Under the pieces are notes generated by a model. It did no database searches and had not been told where the DNA came from. It saw only the letters and a list, made by a program, of their open reading frames with translations. This document shows positions 37,371 to 47,293 of a DNA stretch of 64,000 nt, in pieces. Within the stretch, counting starts at the first letter, position 1, and every line of letters begins with the position of its first letter. The translations under genes and the position numbers were made by a program. The stretch is from CAWGMT01 sp963823675 (lineage in GTDB: Bacteria; Planctomycetota; Planctomycetia; Isosphaerales; Isosphaeraceae), in assembly GCA_963823675.1 (NCBI GenBank), contig CAWGMT010000012.1:1178001-1242000 (forward strand), written 5' to 3'.

Positions 37371-38769
37371 ATGCCATCGGGTAAGGACGGGACGGGCGGC
37401 GGTTCGGCGGGTGGTGGCGGCGGAAAACGAAACGGAGGTGGCAGCGTCAGCTCGGGAAACGCAGCTAGCCCGAAAAAGAACGCCTACTGTTCGTTCTGCC
37501 GCAAGAGCTACCGCGACGTGGGCCCGTTGGTCGAGGGGCCGGGGGACGTGTACATCTGCGGCGACTGCATCGAGCTGTGTCAGTCGATCCTCGATCAAGA
37601 GCGCCGCCGCCGAGGCGTTCCCAAGACCCTCTTCACCGACATTCCCACGCCGCGCGAAATCAAGGAACAGCTCGATGCCTACGTCATCGGCCAGGAGCGC
37701 GCCAAGAAGGTGCTGTCGGTGGCCGTCCACAACCACTACAAGCGGCTCGTGCATGGAGAGGACCCCGAGACCGAGGTCGAGCTTGACAAGTCGAATATCC
37801 TGCTGATCGGCCCGACCGGCTGTGGCAAGACCTTGCTCGCCCGGACGCTCGCCCGCGTCCTGAATGTTCCGTTTGCCATCGGCGACGCGACAACCCTGAC
37901 CGAGGCCGGCTACGTCGGCGAGGACGTGGAGAATATCCTGCTCAAGCTGCTGCACGCCGCCGACTTCGATCTCGAGGCCGCTCAGCGAGGTATCGTCTAT
38001 ATCGATGAGATCGACAAGATCGGCAAGACGACGCACAATGTTTCGATCACTCGCGACGTCTCGGGCGAAGGGGTCCAGCAGGCCCTGCTCAAAATGCTCG
38101 AAGGGACGGTGGCCAACGTTCCGCCCCAGGGAGGCCGGAAGCATCCCGAGCAGCAATACATCCAGATGGATACGACCAACGTCCTGTTCATCTGCGGCGG
38201 CACATTTGTCGGCCTCGAGCACATCATCGCCCGCCGCACAGGACGCAAGACGATCGGCTTCGGCAGTCAGTCGCAGGCCGAGCAGCATACCGACCTGGGT
38301 GAACTTCTGGGTAAGGTCACTTCCGACGACTTGCTCGAATTCGGCATGATCCCCGAATTCATCGGCCGCCTGCCGGTGATCTGCCCCCTCATGCCGCTGG
38401 ATATCAGTGCTCTGGTCCAGATCATGACCGAGCCGCGCAACGCCCTGGTCAAACAATACCGGCGGTTCTTCGACATGGAAGAGGCTGACGTCGAGTTCAC
38501 CGGCGACGCCCTGCTCGAAATCGCCAAGATGGCCAAGGCCAAGGATACCGGCGCGCGGGCTGCGCTCGATCGTCGAGGACATCATGCTCGACATCATGTT
38601 CGAGCTGCCCGACCGGGCGGCCAAGGACAAAGGCAAGTTCGTGGTGACCGGCGAGGTCGTCCGCAAGGAAAAGAGCCTCTTTGATACGCCTCCACTTCCC
38701 ATCGGCGGCTCACGGTCGCCCGGATCGGCCGCAGCCGCCGAGCGCGAGCGGAAGAAGGAAAGCGCTTAG
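37371..38769 (+). CDS. clpX: ATP-dependent Clp protease ATP-binding subunit ClpX (one frame break)
   Basis: An AAA+ unfoldase that feeds ClpP. ATG 37371 follows AAGAAAGGA. After a Gly/Ser-rich leader comes the C4 zinc domain (YCSFCRKS ... YICGDCIELC), then Walker A LIGPTGCGKTLLA, Walker B IVYIDEIDKIG, the GYVGEDVE pore loop and GMIPEFIGRLPV with the IGF-type GFGSQ loop. Near 38555 the frame changes from GARA to GLRSIVEDIMLDIMFELPD, giving a normal C-terminus ending at 38769. ClpX is a core gene, so the break is most likely an assembly indel. clpP is not in the window. Confidence 0.95.
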
Positions 38770-38774
38770 GTCCG

Positions 38775-39878
38775 TCAAGATCCGCCCGTCGTCACCGGAT
38801 TTCGCGCCAGCTTGCAAAGTAGATCCAGGCCGCGCTTCAGGGTCTGGTCGTCGACGGCGTAGGAAATGCGGAAGTGCGTGTCTCGGGTCGAGAACACATT
38901 GCCGGGAATGATCAGCAGATTGTTCTTGATCGCAACGGCCGCAAACTCGGTCGCAGTGCCCCAAGGGGCGCGCGGAAAGGCATAGAAAGCCCCTTCCGGA
39001 CGACGAAGCTCAAACTCATCAGCGAGGGCGGCCGCGACCATGTCGCGCTTCCGGCGATAGGCGTCGATCTGGGCGGCGCGATCCTCGTCAAGGGCCGCAA
39101 CACCGCCGTACTGGGCCATGCTCGGCGCACAGACGAAGCTGAACTGCTGGAGCTTGGCCATCTCCTGGATCAACCGGCTGGGCCCGTGTGCGAAGCCCAG
39201 CCGCCAGCCCGTCATGCCGAAGGTCTTGCTGAAGCCGTCGACGACCAGCACATCTTCATTCCAGCTTGCGGGTGAGGCAAACGGCCGGTCGTAGCAAAAC
39301 GTCCGGTACACTTCGTCACTGATCAGCAGAACGCCGCGCTCCTGGCAGAGCTCGGCCAGGGCACGCATCTCGGCGGCTGTCGCCACGACGCCCGTCGGAT
39401 TGACCGGGGTGTTGACAAGCACGCACTTGGTGCGCTCGGTCATCACCGCGGCGACCCGCGCCGCGTCGGGCCGAAAATCGGGATACGTGTCGACCAGGAT
39501 TGATCGGCCGCCCGCCAGCGTCGCCAGGTGACGATACATCGCGAAATAAGGGTCGAAGACGATGACCTCGTCGCCGGGGTTGACCACGCAGCACAAGCCC
39601 AAGAGGAGCCCGCCCGAGGTCCCGGCAGTCACGAGCACCTGACGGTCGCCATGGTGAAAGTCTCGATCGACGGCCCGCTGGAGCTTGGTGCGCAGCTCGG
39701 GAATGCCCTGGGTGACGGTGTAGGCGTTGTGTCCCGCGTCGATGGCGCCCTTCGCCGCCGTCTTGACCGGCTCCGGCACGTCGAAATCGGGAAGCCCGAT
39801 CGAAAGGTTGATCGGATCCGTCATCGCTTTGCTCAAGTCGAACGCCTTGCGGATGCCCGAGGCGTCGATGTCTCTCAT
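38775..39878 (-). CDS. PLP-dependent class I/II aminotransferase
   Basis: 367 residues from ATG 39878 (MRDIDASGIRKAFDLSKAM); a GTG at 39905 is possible. PLP lysine in VVDGFSKTFGMTGWRLGFAH; also LVNTPVNPTGVV, ISDEVYRTFCYD and PEGAFYAFPRAP, and the C-terminal substrate Arg in THFRISYA. Aspartate/aromatic aminotransferase-like; exact amino acid not resolved. Converges with clpX, the stops being 5 bases apart. Confidence 0.93.
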   Translation of the reverse strand: MRDIDASGIRKAFDLSKAMTDPINLSIGLPDFDVPEPVKTAAKGAIDAGHNAYTVTQGIPELRTKLQRAVDRDFHHGDRQVLVTAGTSGGLLLGLCCVVNPGDEVIVFDPYFAMYRHLATLAGGRSILVDTYPDFRPDAARVAAVMTERTKCVLVNTPVNPTGVVATAAEMRALAELCQERGVLLISDEVYRTFCYDRPFASPASWNEDVLVVDGFSKTFGMTGWRLGFAHGPSRLIQEMAKLQQFSFVCAPSMAQYGGVAALDEDRAAQIDAYRRKRDMVAAALADEFELRRPEGAFYAFPRAPWGTATEFAAVAIKNNLLIIPGNVFSTRDTHFRISYAVDDQTLKRGLDLLCKLARNPVTTGGS

Positions 39879-39936
39879 CCGGTCCGCAATCCAGGCGTCG
39901 TTCACAAGGGGCTCGCCGTCGCCTAATGGTTTTGGA

Positions 39937-40467
39937 TCAATAAGTGATAAGGCTGAAGACCTCACCCGGGTGAAGCTTGTCGCGACCGCCCAGGAAGGAG
40001 AGCTCGATCACGAAGGCGGTGGCCACGACCTCCGCGCCGGTCGATTGGACGAGGTCGCGACAGGCGCGCATCGTACCACCCGTCGCCAGAACATCGTCGA
40101 TCAGAAGCACCCGCTGCCCGTTGCCGAAGGCGTCGGTGTGGACCTCGAGGGTGTCACTGCCGTATTCCAGTTGATACTCGAGCGCGATCGTGGCATAGGG
40201 GAGCTTGCCCGGCTTGCGGATCGGCACGAACCCGGCACCCATTTCCATCGCCAGGGCAGCGCCGAAGATGAAGCCGCGGGCCTCAGCCGCGCCGATAAGG
40301 TTGATGCCCCGGCCGGCATATCGCTCTTCCAGGAGCTTGATGGACCTCCGGAACGCCCCGGGATCGCTCAGGAGCGGGGTGATGTCCTTGAAGATGATCC
40401 CGGGCTTCGGAAAATCCGGGATGTCGCGGATGTAGTCTTGCAAATTGATCGTCGCCGGGCCGGGCAT
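39937..40467 (-). CDS. apt: Adenine phosphoribosyltransferase
   Basis: 176 residues from ATG 40467. Salvages adenine to AMP using PRPP. Typical motifs: LQDYIRDIPDFPKPGIIFKD, ITPLLSDP, GAAEARGFIFGAALA, FVPIRKPGKLPY and the PRPP loop VLLIDDVLATGGTM. Length is standard. It lies 58 bases upstream of the aminotransferase on the same strand. Confidence 0.96.
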   Translation of the reverse strand: MPGPATINLQDYIRDIPDFPKPGIIFKDITPLLSDPGAFRRSIKLLEERYAGRGINLIGAAEARGFIFGAALAMEMGAGFVPIRKPGKLPYATIALEYQLEYGSDTLEVHTDAFGNGQRVLLIDDVLATGGTMRACRDLVQSTGAEVVATAFVIELSFLGGRDKLHPGEVFSLITY

Positions 40468-40669
40468 GGATTGCCGCTCCAAGACCAATCCCCGATCGAC
40501 GCGCTTGTGGTCCGGGCCAAGTCGCACGCGCCAATCCCGGCCACAATCGAGCGGGGACCGTCCCCAACCACTATCCGATAGCCCGGCTCGCGAGTCCAGA
40601 TCTGAGCCTGGTAATTCAGGCGTGGTTCAACGTCAGCATTTGTCGGAGGTGGCATTTCATGGAGGCACG

Positions 40670-41292
40670 TCACGGCAAGATGTCGTCCACGCCGATCCGG
40701 CCGATCTCGACGCCTCCGGCAAATACGGGGATCTGCTGACCGGACTTGAGAACCGCGCAAGACCGGTAGCCGCTCGGACACGGATTCGAATAGACCTCCA
40801 CCTGCGTGTCGACGAGATTCACAATCCAGTACACCGGAACGCCGCTGGCTCCGTAGATGCTCGCCATGTCCCGGTCTGCGCAGAGCTCGAATCAGCAACT
40901 TCCACGACCACCGCGATGTTAGCCGGCTCGGGATCACGTGCAGCGTAATCGCGGATCTCCCCACGGACCACGCACCGATCGGGCTCCGGCATGCTGGTCG
41001 TATTCGGGAGCCGGATGGGCTTGCCGGCTCGAACGTACCATCCGCTCGGGCAAACGCGATCGAGCGCCTTCCCACACAAGTCGTCGGCCGTTGAATGGGG
41101 TGGTTTTTGGGTCATCGGCCTGGTGACCAGGAAGCCGTTGATAAGCTGGAGCCGGTCGCGCCTGGTGAATATCCCAGATCGCACCATCGCTTCATACTGC
41201 TCGATGCTCACGCGGTAGATCGAATCCGGCGACGGAACCCACTCCGAGGCCGCCGGCGCTGCGGTCGGCTGCGTTTCGACAATCGTGGACAT
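40670..41292 (-). CDS. Uma2-family (DUF820) nuclease-like protein, copy 3 (one frame break)
   Basis: About 207 residues from ATG 41292. A different subgroup from the tandem pair at 2.3-3.8 kb: YRVSIEQYEAMVRSGIF, LQLINGFLV, PHSTADDLC, MPEPDRCVVRGEIRDYAARD and the catalytic-strand IAVVVEVADSS. Near 40875 the frame changes and continues DRDMASIYGASGVPVYWIVN, then GYRSCAVLKSGQQIPV, ending VDDILP. The full Uma2 fold is therefore present. Confidence 0.85.
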
Positions 41293-41401
41293 GGCCGAAG
41301 CTCCGTCGCGTATCGGCGGCCACGCGGCTCTTCTGGACGCACGGCCGCCCACCGTGAGGAATCCGATCCGTGAGTTCTCGTCCCCAGACGAACGGTCCGA
41401 T

Positions 41402-41455
41402 CACACCCGACTGGATTCGAACCAGTAACCTTCGGTTCCGTAGACCGATGGGTGC
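41402..41455 (-). pseudogene. tRNA-Arg(ACG) relic lacking the D-arm
   Basis: Read on the minus strand: acceptor start GCACCC, then AT, then an intact anticodon arm (TCGGT-CTACGGA-ACCGA, anticodon ACG), a short variable region, a T-arm ACTGG-TTCGAAT-CCAGT, and the acceptor 3-prime half CGGGTGT. The roughly 20 bases of D-arm normally between acceptor and anticodon stem are absent. It is presumably non-functional, or the product of an exact assembly deletion. Confidence 0.8.
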
Positions 41456-41643
41456 TGTCGATAATGGTAATCGCAATCAAGGCTTAATTCAACCGACTAA
41501 CTGCTCGCGCACCGCGAAAACTAGTGTCGCCTTTCGCTCCGCGAAAACCGACAATCCTCGCCGAAGACCACCACGCAGCCGCCATCACTCGTTCCCGCGG
41601 TCCTCAGTGGTCTGGTCCAGAGGCCGTTGGGTTGGGAGCCGCC

Positions 41644-42953
41644 TAGTTCGATCCGCGCCGTGGCTGGAGAGACTCGAACTGCTGGGCCGCCTCGGGCGAG
41701 AGAGCCGCCGGCGGCGGCAGTTTGGGCCGGACAACGGCGTCGAGCCGCCGGCGCTGCCTGGGCCCCGGCGCCAGGACTGGCCGGCTTGCCGTTCTGCGGG
41801 TTGGACATCAGCTTGACATTCCCATCGACCCGATAGTCGGGGCTATGTTCTTCGTTGGCCAGCTTGATCGAACCGGTCAGCTTGTTTTCGACGGCGGCCG
41901 CCCTCATCAACTCCTGGAAGACGAAGCCCATCGCCTCCTTGAGCTTGACCTCGTAAATCATCTCGTACAACTGCTTGCGAACCCGTTCGTCCTTGGGATC
42001 GATGTTCTTGCCGCCAGGAAGCAACTCCTCGCGCCGCAAGATGACCCATGCCGATTCGCTGACCTGAATCAGGCCGGTGAAGTCGCCGTCCTTCGGTTTG
42101 TGGCTCGGGTCCCGATCCCTGGGATCACCGTCAACAAGGACGCGGAACGCCGAGTCCGAAAGATGCTGGGGAAAAGCATGCCGCGTGATCGGCTGGCCCA
42201 GCAGCCCGCCCAGCGATCGGCTGCCAGAATCCACCGACCGTTCCTGGGCGAGCTTTTCAAATGCGCCGGGGTTCTTCTTGAGCTCTTCCCAGATCTCCAT
42301 GCCAGTCGTCTGCTTGTCAACCATGATCATGCGGCAACGAATCTTGTCACCATACTGCGCTTCGAACGCGTCTTGCATGTCCTTGGGCGTGACCTGCACG
42401 CGCCCGCGCAAAGTTTTCGCAAGGCCAGGGCCGGATAAACGATGTCCCTGGCGTACTGCACCGGCGTGATGCCCCGTTCTTTCTCCAGCGTCAGCAGCCA
42501 CTTCTCGCGGCCGATTCCAAAGCGCATCGCCACGTTCTGAATTTCCTGGTCGATCTCGGCTCCGTTCACTTCCAGATTGCGCAACTTGAGCGCTTGCTCG
42601 ATCAGGGTTCGATTGACCAGCAGCTCGAGGATTTCCTTGCCCTTTCGCGCCACGCATTCGTCGGCCAGTTGCTGCCGCGAAATATTCTGGCCGTTCACAA
42701 TCGCGATGGCGTCGCCGGGATTGACCGGGATCGCCACCGACTTGACCGGCGGGACGTCAATATCACTCAATCGAACCTTGGGGCTCGCCGCCGTCTTGGG
42801 AGCCGGCCCGTCGCCGCCCGGCGCCGGCGGAGGCAACTGATACCTCGCACCCGCGTCTTGCTGCGCACGAACCGGGTAGGCCGACGCGATCACGAGAAAA
42901 AGCAAAAGATAGCTCAACCAACGCGCTTCGCGACCGCGATCCTTGGCGATCAT
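41644..42953 (-). CDS. Periplasmic PpiC/SurA-like peptidyl-prolyl isomerase (two frame breaks)
   Basis: About 435 residues from ATG 42953, with a signal peptide (SYLLLFLVIASAYPVRAQQ). SurA-type N-domain: DAIAIVNGQNISRQQLADEC, LLVNRTLIEQALK and VQYARDIVYPALALRKL. The frame changes near 42420; the parvulin domain then follows: CRMIMVDKQTTGMEIWEEL, FEKLAQERSVDSGSRSLGGL, and GLIQVSESAWVILRRE. A second change near 41735 leads to KLPPPAALSPEAAQQFESLQ and a stop at 41644. Likely an outer-membrane-protein chaperone. Confidence 0.8.
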
Positions 42954-43232
42954 CACGTGAGGCCCTCCCAAATCCATTAGGTCCCTGTCGATATTTCCTC
43001 AAGCCGGCAAGTGAAACGGCCGAAAATCTAGAGTTTTCTCGCAATTCGGTCAACGCCAATCGAATGACGCCTACAACTCAAGTTACCCCGTCTTCCCAAT
43101 CTACCGGAAATATCGCGGGGCAGATGTGGGGAGTCATCGCTTCTCGGTGGCGCATGGTAGAATCCACGGCTCGAGAGATGGGTTTCGTCGGGGTGGCTTG
43201 GCATCAGGATTCAGGCAGAATTGAGTCGAGCG

Positions 43233-44978
43233 ATGAATGTGAATCGAGCGATCCGCCTTGCCGTTTTGTGCGTCCTGGCCGTTGGGCTGTGCACCGGGGC
43301 CGCGCCGGGCGGCCCGCCGGGCTTTTCCCGCCACGTTGTGGTATCGCAGGAAGGGCACGCGTCAGAGTGCGGCCGCGAGATTCTCCGCCGCGGCGGCAAC
43401 GCGATCGATGCGGCCGTCGCGACGGCGTTTGCCCTGGCCGTGACGCTGCCCGAGGCGGGCAACCTGGGCGGCGGAGGTTTTCTGGTCGCCTACGTGGCCG
43501 ATCGCCGCGAGGTCGTGACGGTTGACTTCCGTGAAATGGCGCCCCTGGCGGCCGAGCCACGGATGTACCTGGGCCCGGACGGGAAACCCAGGCCGCGTTA
43601 TCGGACCGGCGCGTGGGCCGCGGCGGTGCCAGGCACGGTCCGCGGCCTGGGACTCGCCCACGCCCGGTTCGGCAAGCTCCCCTGGGCCGAGCTCGTGCGG
43701 CCGGCCGCCCGCCTGGCCCGCGAGGGATTTGCGATCTCCGGGGAGCTGGCGGGCTCGCTGAACCGGCAATTCGCACCGGAAGGCCCGGCCAGGTCCGCAC
43801 GATCCTCGCGCAACGACTTCGGCCGGCTCGCCGATTTCCCCGAATCGGTCGCGGCCCTCGGTAAGCCCGACCGGAGCCCCTGGGGGGCGGGCGACCGGCT
43901 GGTCCAGAGCGACCTGGCCGACACTCTCGATCGGATCGCAGCCAGCGGCCCCGATGAGTTCTACACGGGCCGGACCGCCCAACTGGTCGCTCGCTACATG
44001 GCCGACCACCAGGGATTGATCACCGCAGGCGATCTGCGCATACCAGGCCAAGCTGCGACCGCCCGTACATACCACGTTTCGTGGGTTTGACGTCTACAGC
44101 ATCGGCCCTCCTTCCTCCGGAGGGATCGTGCTCTGTCAGATGCTCAACATCCTCGAGCGCTTCGACCTCAAGAGGGACGGCACCACATCGCCACTGACCC
44201 TCCATCGCATCACCGAGGCCATGCGGCGGGCTTTTTTTACCAGAGCAACGCAGCTTGGAGATCCGGATCTGGTCGCGATACCGGCCGCCGAGCTGACATC
44301 GAAGGCGCAGGCGGAAGTCATGGCGAGCTCAATCACGGAGACAGCCACCCCGAGCGCCAGCTTGCCCCATTCCGCATCGAGACCAGCGAGCGCGACCACA
44401 CCACCCACCTTTCCACCATGGACGAAGCACACAATGCCGTCGCCCTGACCTACACGCTCGAAGACAGTTATGGAGCCAAATGTGTTGTCGCCAGCGCGGG
44501 CTTCCTGCTCAACAATGAAATGGGCGACTTCAACGTCGTACCCGGCCGGACCGACGATCGCGGCTGGATCGGCACACCGCCCAACCAGATCGCCCCCCGC
44601 AAGCGAATGCTGAGCTCGCAGACGCCGGCGCTCGTGCTCAAGGATGGACGCGTCCGGGTGGTCACCGGATCACCGGGCGGTCGAACCATTCCGAATACTG
44701 TGTTGTGGGTCCTGCTCAACCTTCTGGAATTCGGCCTCGACCCGCGCCAGGCCGTCGACGCGCCGCGCACTCATCACCAGTGGTTTCCGGACCGGCTGAG
44801 TCTCGAAGGAAGAAGCTGGCCCGCCAAGACGATCGAGGCTCTCGAAGCCAGAGGGCATCGAGTGAGCGTGGTCGCGCATCAGGGGAATGCCAACACGATC
44901 GTCGTCGATCCAGACACAAACCGCCTTCATGGGACCGCCGATCACCGGCGAGCCACCGCCAGCGCGGCAGGAGACTGA
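43233..44978 (+). CDS. ggt: Gamma-glutamyltransferase (two or more frame breaks)
   Basis: An exported Ntn-hydrolase acting on glutathione and other gamma-glutamyl compounds. Signal peptide MNVNRAIRLAVLCVLAVGLC, then VVSQEGHASECGREILRRGG, NAIDAAVATAFALAVTLPE, GNLGGGGFLVAY and AVPGTVRGLGLAH. The frame changes near 44045 to KLRPPVHTTFRGFDVYSIGP and PSSGGIVLCQML, and again near 44360 to the processing site TTHLSTMDEAHNAVALTYT (catalytic Thr) and GSPGGRTIPNTVLWV. Overall order and length (about 580 residues) are normal. Confidence 0.88.
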
Positions 44979-45198
44979 GCAAATACCCGGAGTTTCGTCC
45001 GACGTGTTGAATTCGCTCAACGCAATCTCGTCGGCGCGGCACAACACGCCCTCGGAAGCGTAAAGCTCTCGGGCGACGGGAAACGCTCGGAGAAGTGCCG
45101 ACCTATCGGCCAGCGAAACGGCGTTTGGCCGATCCACCTGAAGGAGATGCCGAGCTACGCAAGAGGAGCAGAGCCCGAGTCGCAGATCGTGTCGGGAG

Positions 45199-45417
45199 TT
45201 GATGATCATGGCAAAGAGATTCCATTCCGATAGCCCCACCATTCTGCTGCGGATCAGCGATGGCACTTTTCGCATGCATCGATCCTTCAGCGATTTTGGC
45301 CAGGCAATTCGAAGCGCCGAAGCGTACGCAGGAGCCGGTTACGCCGTCGCGATGATCTCGGCGACCGGCCGCTATTTGATGAGTTTTGAGCCCAGGCGGC
45401 AGCGATTGGCCATCTGA
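45199..45417 (+). CDS. Small hypothetical protein
   Basis: 72 residues from ATG 45199 (or ATG 45208), with GGGAG a few bases upstream. Reads MAKRFHSDSPTILLRISDG, then RMHRSFSDFGQAIRSAEAYA and ends RRQRLAI. I recognise no family. The balanced composition, internal ribosome site and absence of an opposing gene make it plausible as a real gene. Confidence 0.45.
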   Translation: MMIMAKRFHSDSPTILLRISDGTFRMHRSFSDFGQAIRSAEAYAGAGYAVAMISATGRYLMSFEPRRQRLAI

Positions 45418-45663
45418 CCAATACGCACGCGCCGGCGCCGAATCGCTTGAAATTGGGGCCAACAGCGGGCCCGAGGCCAAAAAATCCGGGAAATTAAGGC
45501 AAAAATCGAAGTTTTGCCCTGATTTTGCTGGATGTTTCCGGCATAATCGACGAAAACGTTACTCCAGGAGCCTCGGTTACGACCCTCAGTTGAGGGCGAA
45601 GACCTACTGGATACGGTCGATTTTGCATCCGAGGCAGTTCTCGAGACAGGAGGGGAAAACTCC

Positions 45664-46020
45664 ATGGCCAAGAAAGCCGCAACCAAAGCAGCCCCGGCGA
45701 CGGGTGACAAGTCGGCGACCAAGCCGGCCACCAAGGGCGAGATCTACACCAAGCTGGCTGGGAAGACGGGACTTTCCAAGAAGCAGATTTCCACGGTCTT
45801 CGAGTCGTTGACCGAGTTGATCGGCAACGAGCTGGGCAAGAAAGGCCCCGGCATGTTCATCGTCCCTGGGCTCTTGAAGCTCAAGGTCGTGAAAAAGCCG
45901 GCCACGAAGGCCAAACAGGGAATCAATCCCTTTACCAAGCAGCCTATGATGTACAAGGCAAAGCCGGCCCGCAACGTGGTGAAGGCGCTGCCGCTCAAGC
46001 CGCTCAAGGAGATGGTGTGA
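45664..46020 (+). CDS. HU-family DNA-binding protein with Lys/Ala-rich N-terminal extension
   Basis: 118 residues; ATG 45664 follows a strong AGGAGGGG at 45650-45657. Residues 1-24 are a basic Ala/Lys/Thr tail, resembling histone-H1-like tails. The HU/IHF core follows: KGEIYTKLAGKTGLSKKQIS, VFESLTELIGNELGK, GMFIVPGLLKLKVVKKPA and INPFTKQPMMYKAKPARNVV. It is predicted to bend and compact nucleoid DNA. A good terminator follows at 46161-46205, so it is monocistronic. Confidence 0.9.
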   Translation: MAKKAATKAAPATGDKSATKPATKGEIYTKLAGKTGLSKKQISTVFESLTELIGNELGKKGPGMFIVPGLLKLKVVKKPATKAKQGINPFTKQPMMYKAKPARNVVKALPLKPLKEMV

Positions 46021-46160
46021 GCGAACTGTCTGGTCGGGCACGCTAAACCGGCCGCCATCCGCAGCGGGGCTACGGTCAGGTCTAGCCATCACGCTCCGCA
46101 GGATGGTTTCCATCCCGCGCAGGGGTGGCCTGCAATCTCGCGAAGCGTATCAATTCAATT

Positions 46161-46205
46161 CGCGCCGGAGGGGATCCTTCTTGAACCCGCCGGCGCGTTT
46201 TTTCT
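46161..46205 (+). terminator. Rho-independent terminator of the HU gene
   Basis: CGCGCCGG (46161-46168) pairs with CCGGCGCG (46190-46197) and is followed by TTTTTTCTT. Only 140 bases after the HU stop, with no gene between. Confidence 0.85.
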
Positions 46206-46233
46206 TGGGACGAATCAGCCCGTTCCCAGCAGC

Positions 46234-47184
46234 TCAGCGAGAATGCGACCGATACCACTCGACGTAACGGTCGAGTCCGGCCCGAAAGGGAGTCGTTGGA
46301 CGATACCCCAGCTCGCGGCTCGCCCGTTCCAGATCGGCGAACGTCTGGCGCACGTCGCCAGACTGTTCCGGCTGTTGTTCGATCGTCGCGGGCTTGCCAA
46401 GTGCCAGGGCGATCGCCTCGATCATGTCGCGAAGAGCGATCGGCTCGGAGTGGCCGAGATTGTACAGATGATGGCTCGAGCAGTGCTCAATGGCACGAAT
46501 CACTCCATCGACGATATCTTCGACGTAAGTGTAGTCGCGCCGGCTGGTGCCGTCTCCGTACATGGGTACCGGCAATCCCTGGTCGATCAGCCGCGTGAAC
46601 TTGGCAATCGCCAGATCGGGGCGGTTCCGCGGTCCGAATGCCGTGAATAAGCGCAAGCCGGTCACGGGCAATCCATGCAGGTGATGGAACGCATGGGCCA
46701 TCAATTCGCAGGCCTTCTTGGTGGCCGCGTAAGGGCTGACGGGCAGATCGACCGGGTCGGTCTCACGGAATGGCCCGTTCGCTCGATCGCCATAGACACT
46801 CGAGCTCGAGGCGTAAACGAAGCGCGGTCTGGCGCAAGACGGCTGGCGGCCTCGAGCCAATGCACGGTCCCGGTCACATTAATATCGGCGTAGAGCGCGG
46901 GGCGGCGATACTGGGCCTGACTCCGGCGCGCGCGGCTAAGTGCACGATGACCTCCGGGCGGCTTTCGCTCACCAGGGATTGAACCTTCGCGGCGTCACGA
47001 ATGTCGATCTCGACCAGCCGGAAGCGCGGGTTGTCGCGACGCCCGCCAAATTGGCTTCCTTCGCCTGGCGAGAGTAAAACGGGTCGAAATTGTCGACCAC
47101 GATGACTTCTTCGCCGAGGCCGAGCAGACGATCGACCAGGTGGGAGCCGATGAAACCTGCTCCGCCCGTCACTACGTTTCTCAT
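46234..47184 (-). CDS. NAD-dependent nucleotide-sugar epimerase (UDP-glucuronate 4-epimerase-like; three frame breaks)
   Basis: About 315 residues from ATG 47184. Rossmann start VVTGGAGFIGSHLVDRLL with VDNFDPFYS; then, after frame changes near 47040, 46910 and 46835: DIRDAAKVQSLV, VIVHLAARAGVRPSI, DINVTGTVHWLEAAS, FVYASSSSVYGDR and the catalytic YAATKKACELMAH (Tyr-x3-Lys). C-terminal GDGTSRRDYTYVEDIVDGVI. All SDR motifs are in order, so indel error is likely. Supplies a sugar nucleotide for surface polysaccharide. Confidence 0.85.
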
Positions 47185-47293
47185 GGCGTATCCGTTTCAA
47201 AGCGCAATAAACTGGCAGCGGTCGCGCCATTCCCATGGTTCGCTGGCTTGGTCGGCAAGGACCAGGAAGTCCAGCACGTCACGTCACGTCAGC

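Noticed and set aside
37188..38702. 504-codon frame antisense to clpX
   Set aside because: The codon pattern mirrors clpX; there are no protein motifs. ClpX on the plus strand is unequivocal.
41402..41455. tRNA fragment as an attachment site of an integrative element
   Set aside because: An attachment site usually keeps only the 3-prime half. Here the 5-prime acceptor strand is also present and only the D-arm is gone. No integrase or second copy was seen.
41370..41816. Plus-strand frame containing PDWIRTSNLRFRRP
   Set aside because: This peptide is the familiar antisense translation of a tRNA-Arg T-arm and anticodon arm, not a protein domain.
44985..45150. Minus-strand peptide beginning CSSCVARHLLQVDRPN
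   Set aside because: Part of a long frame antisense to ggt, with no start or motif of its own; too weak to call.
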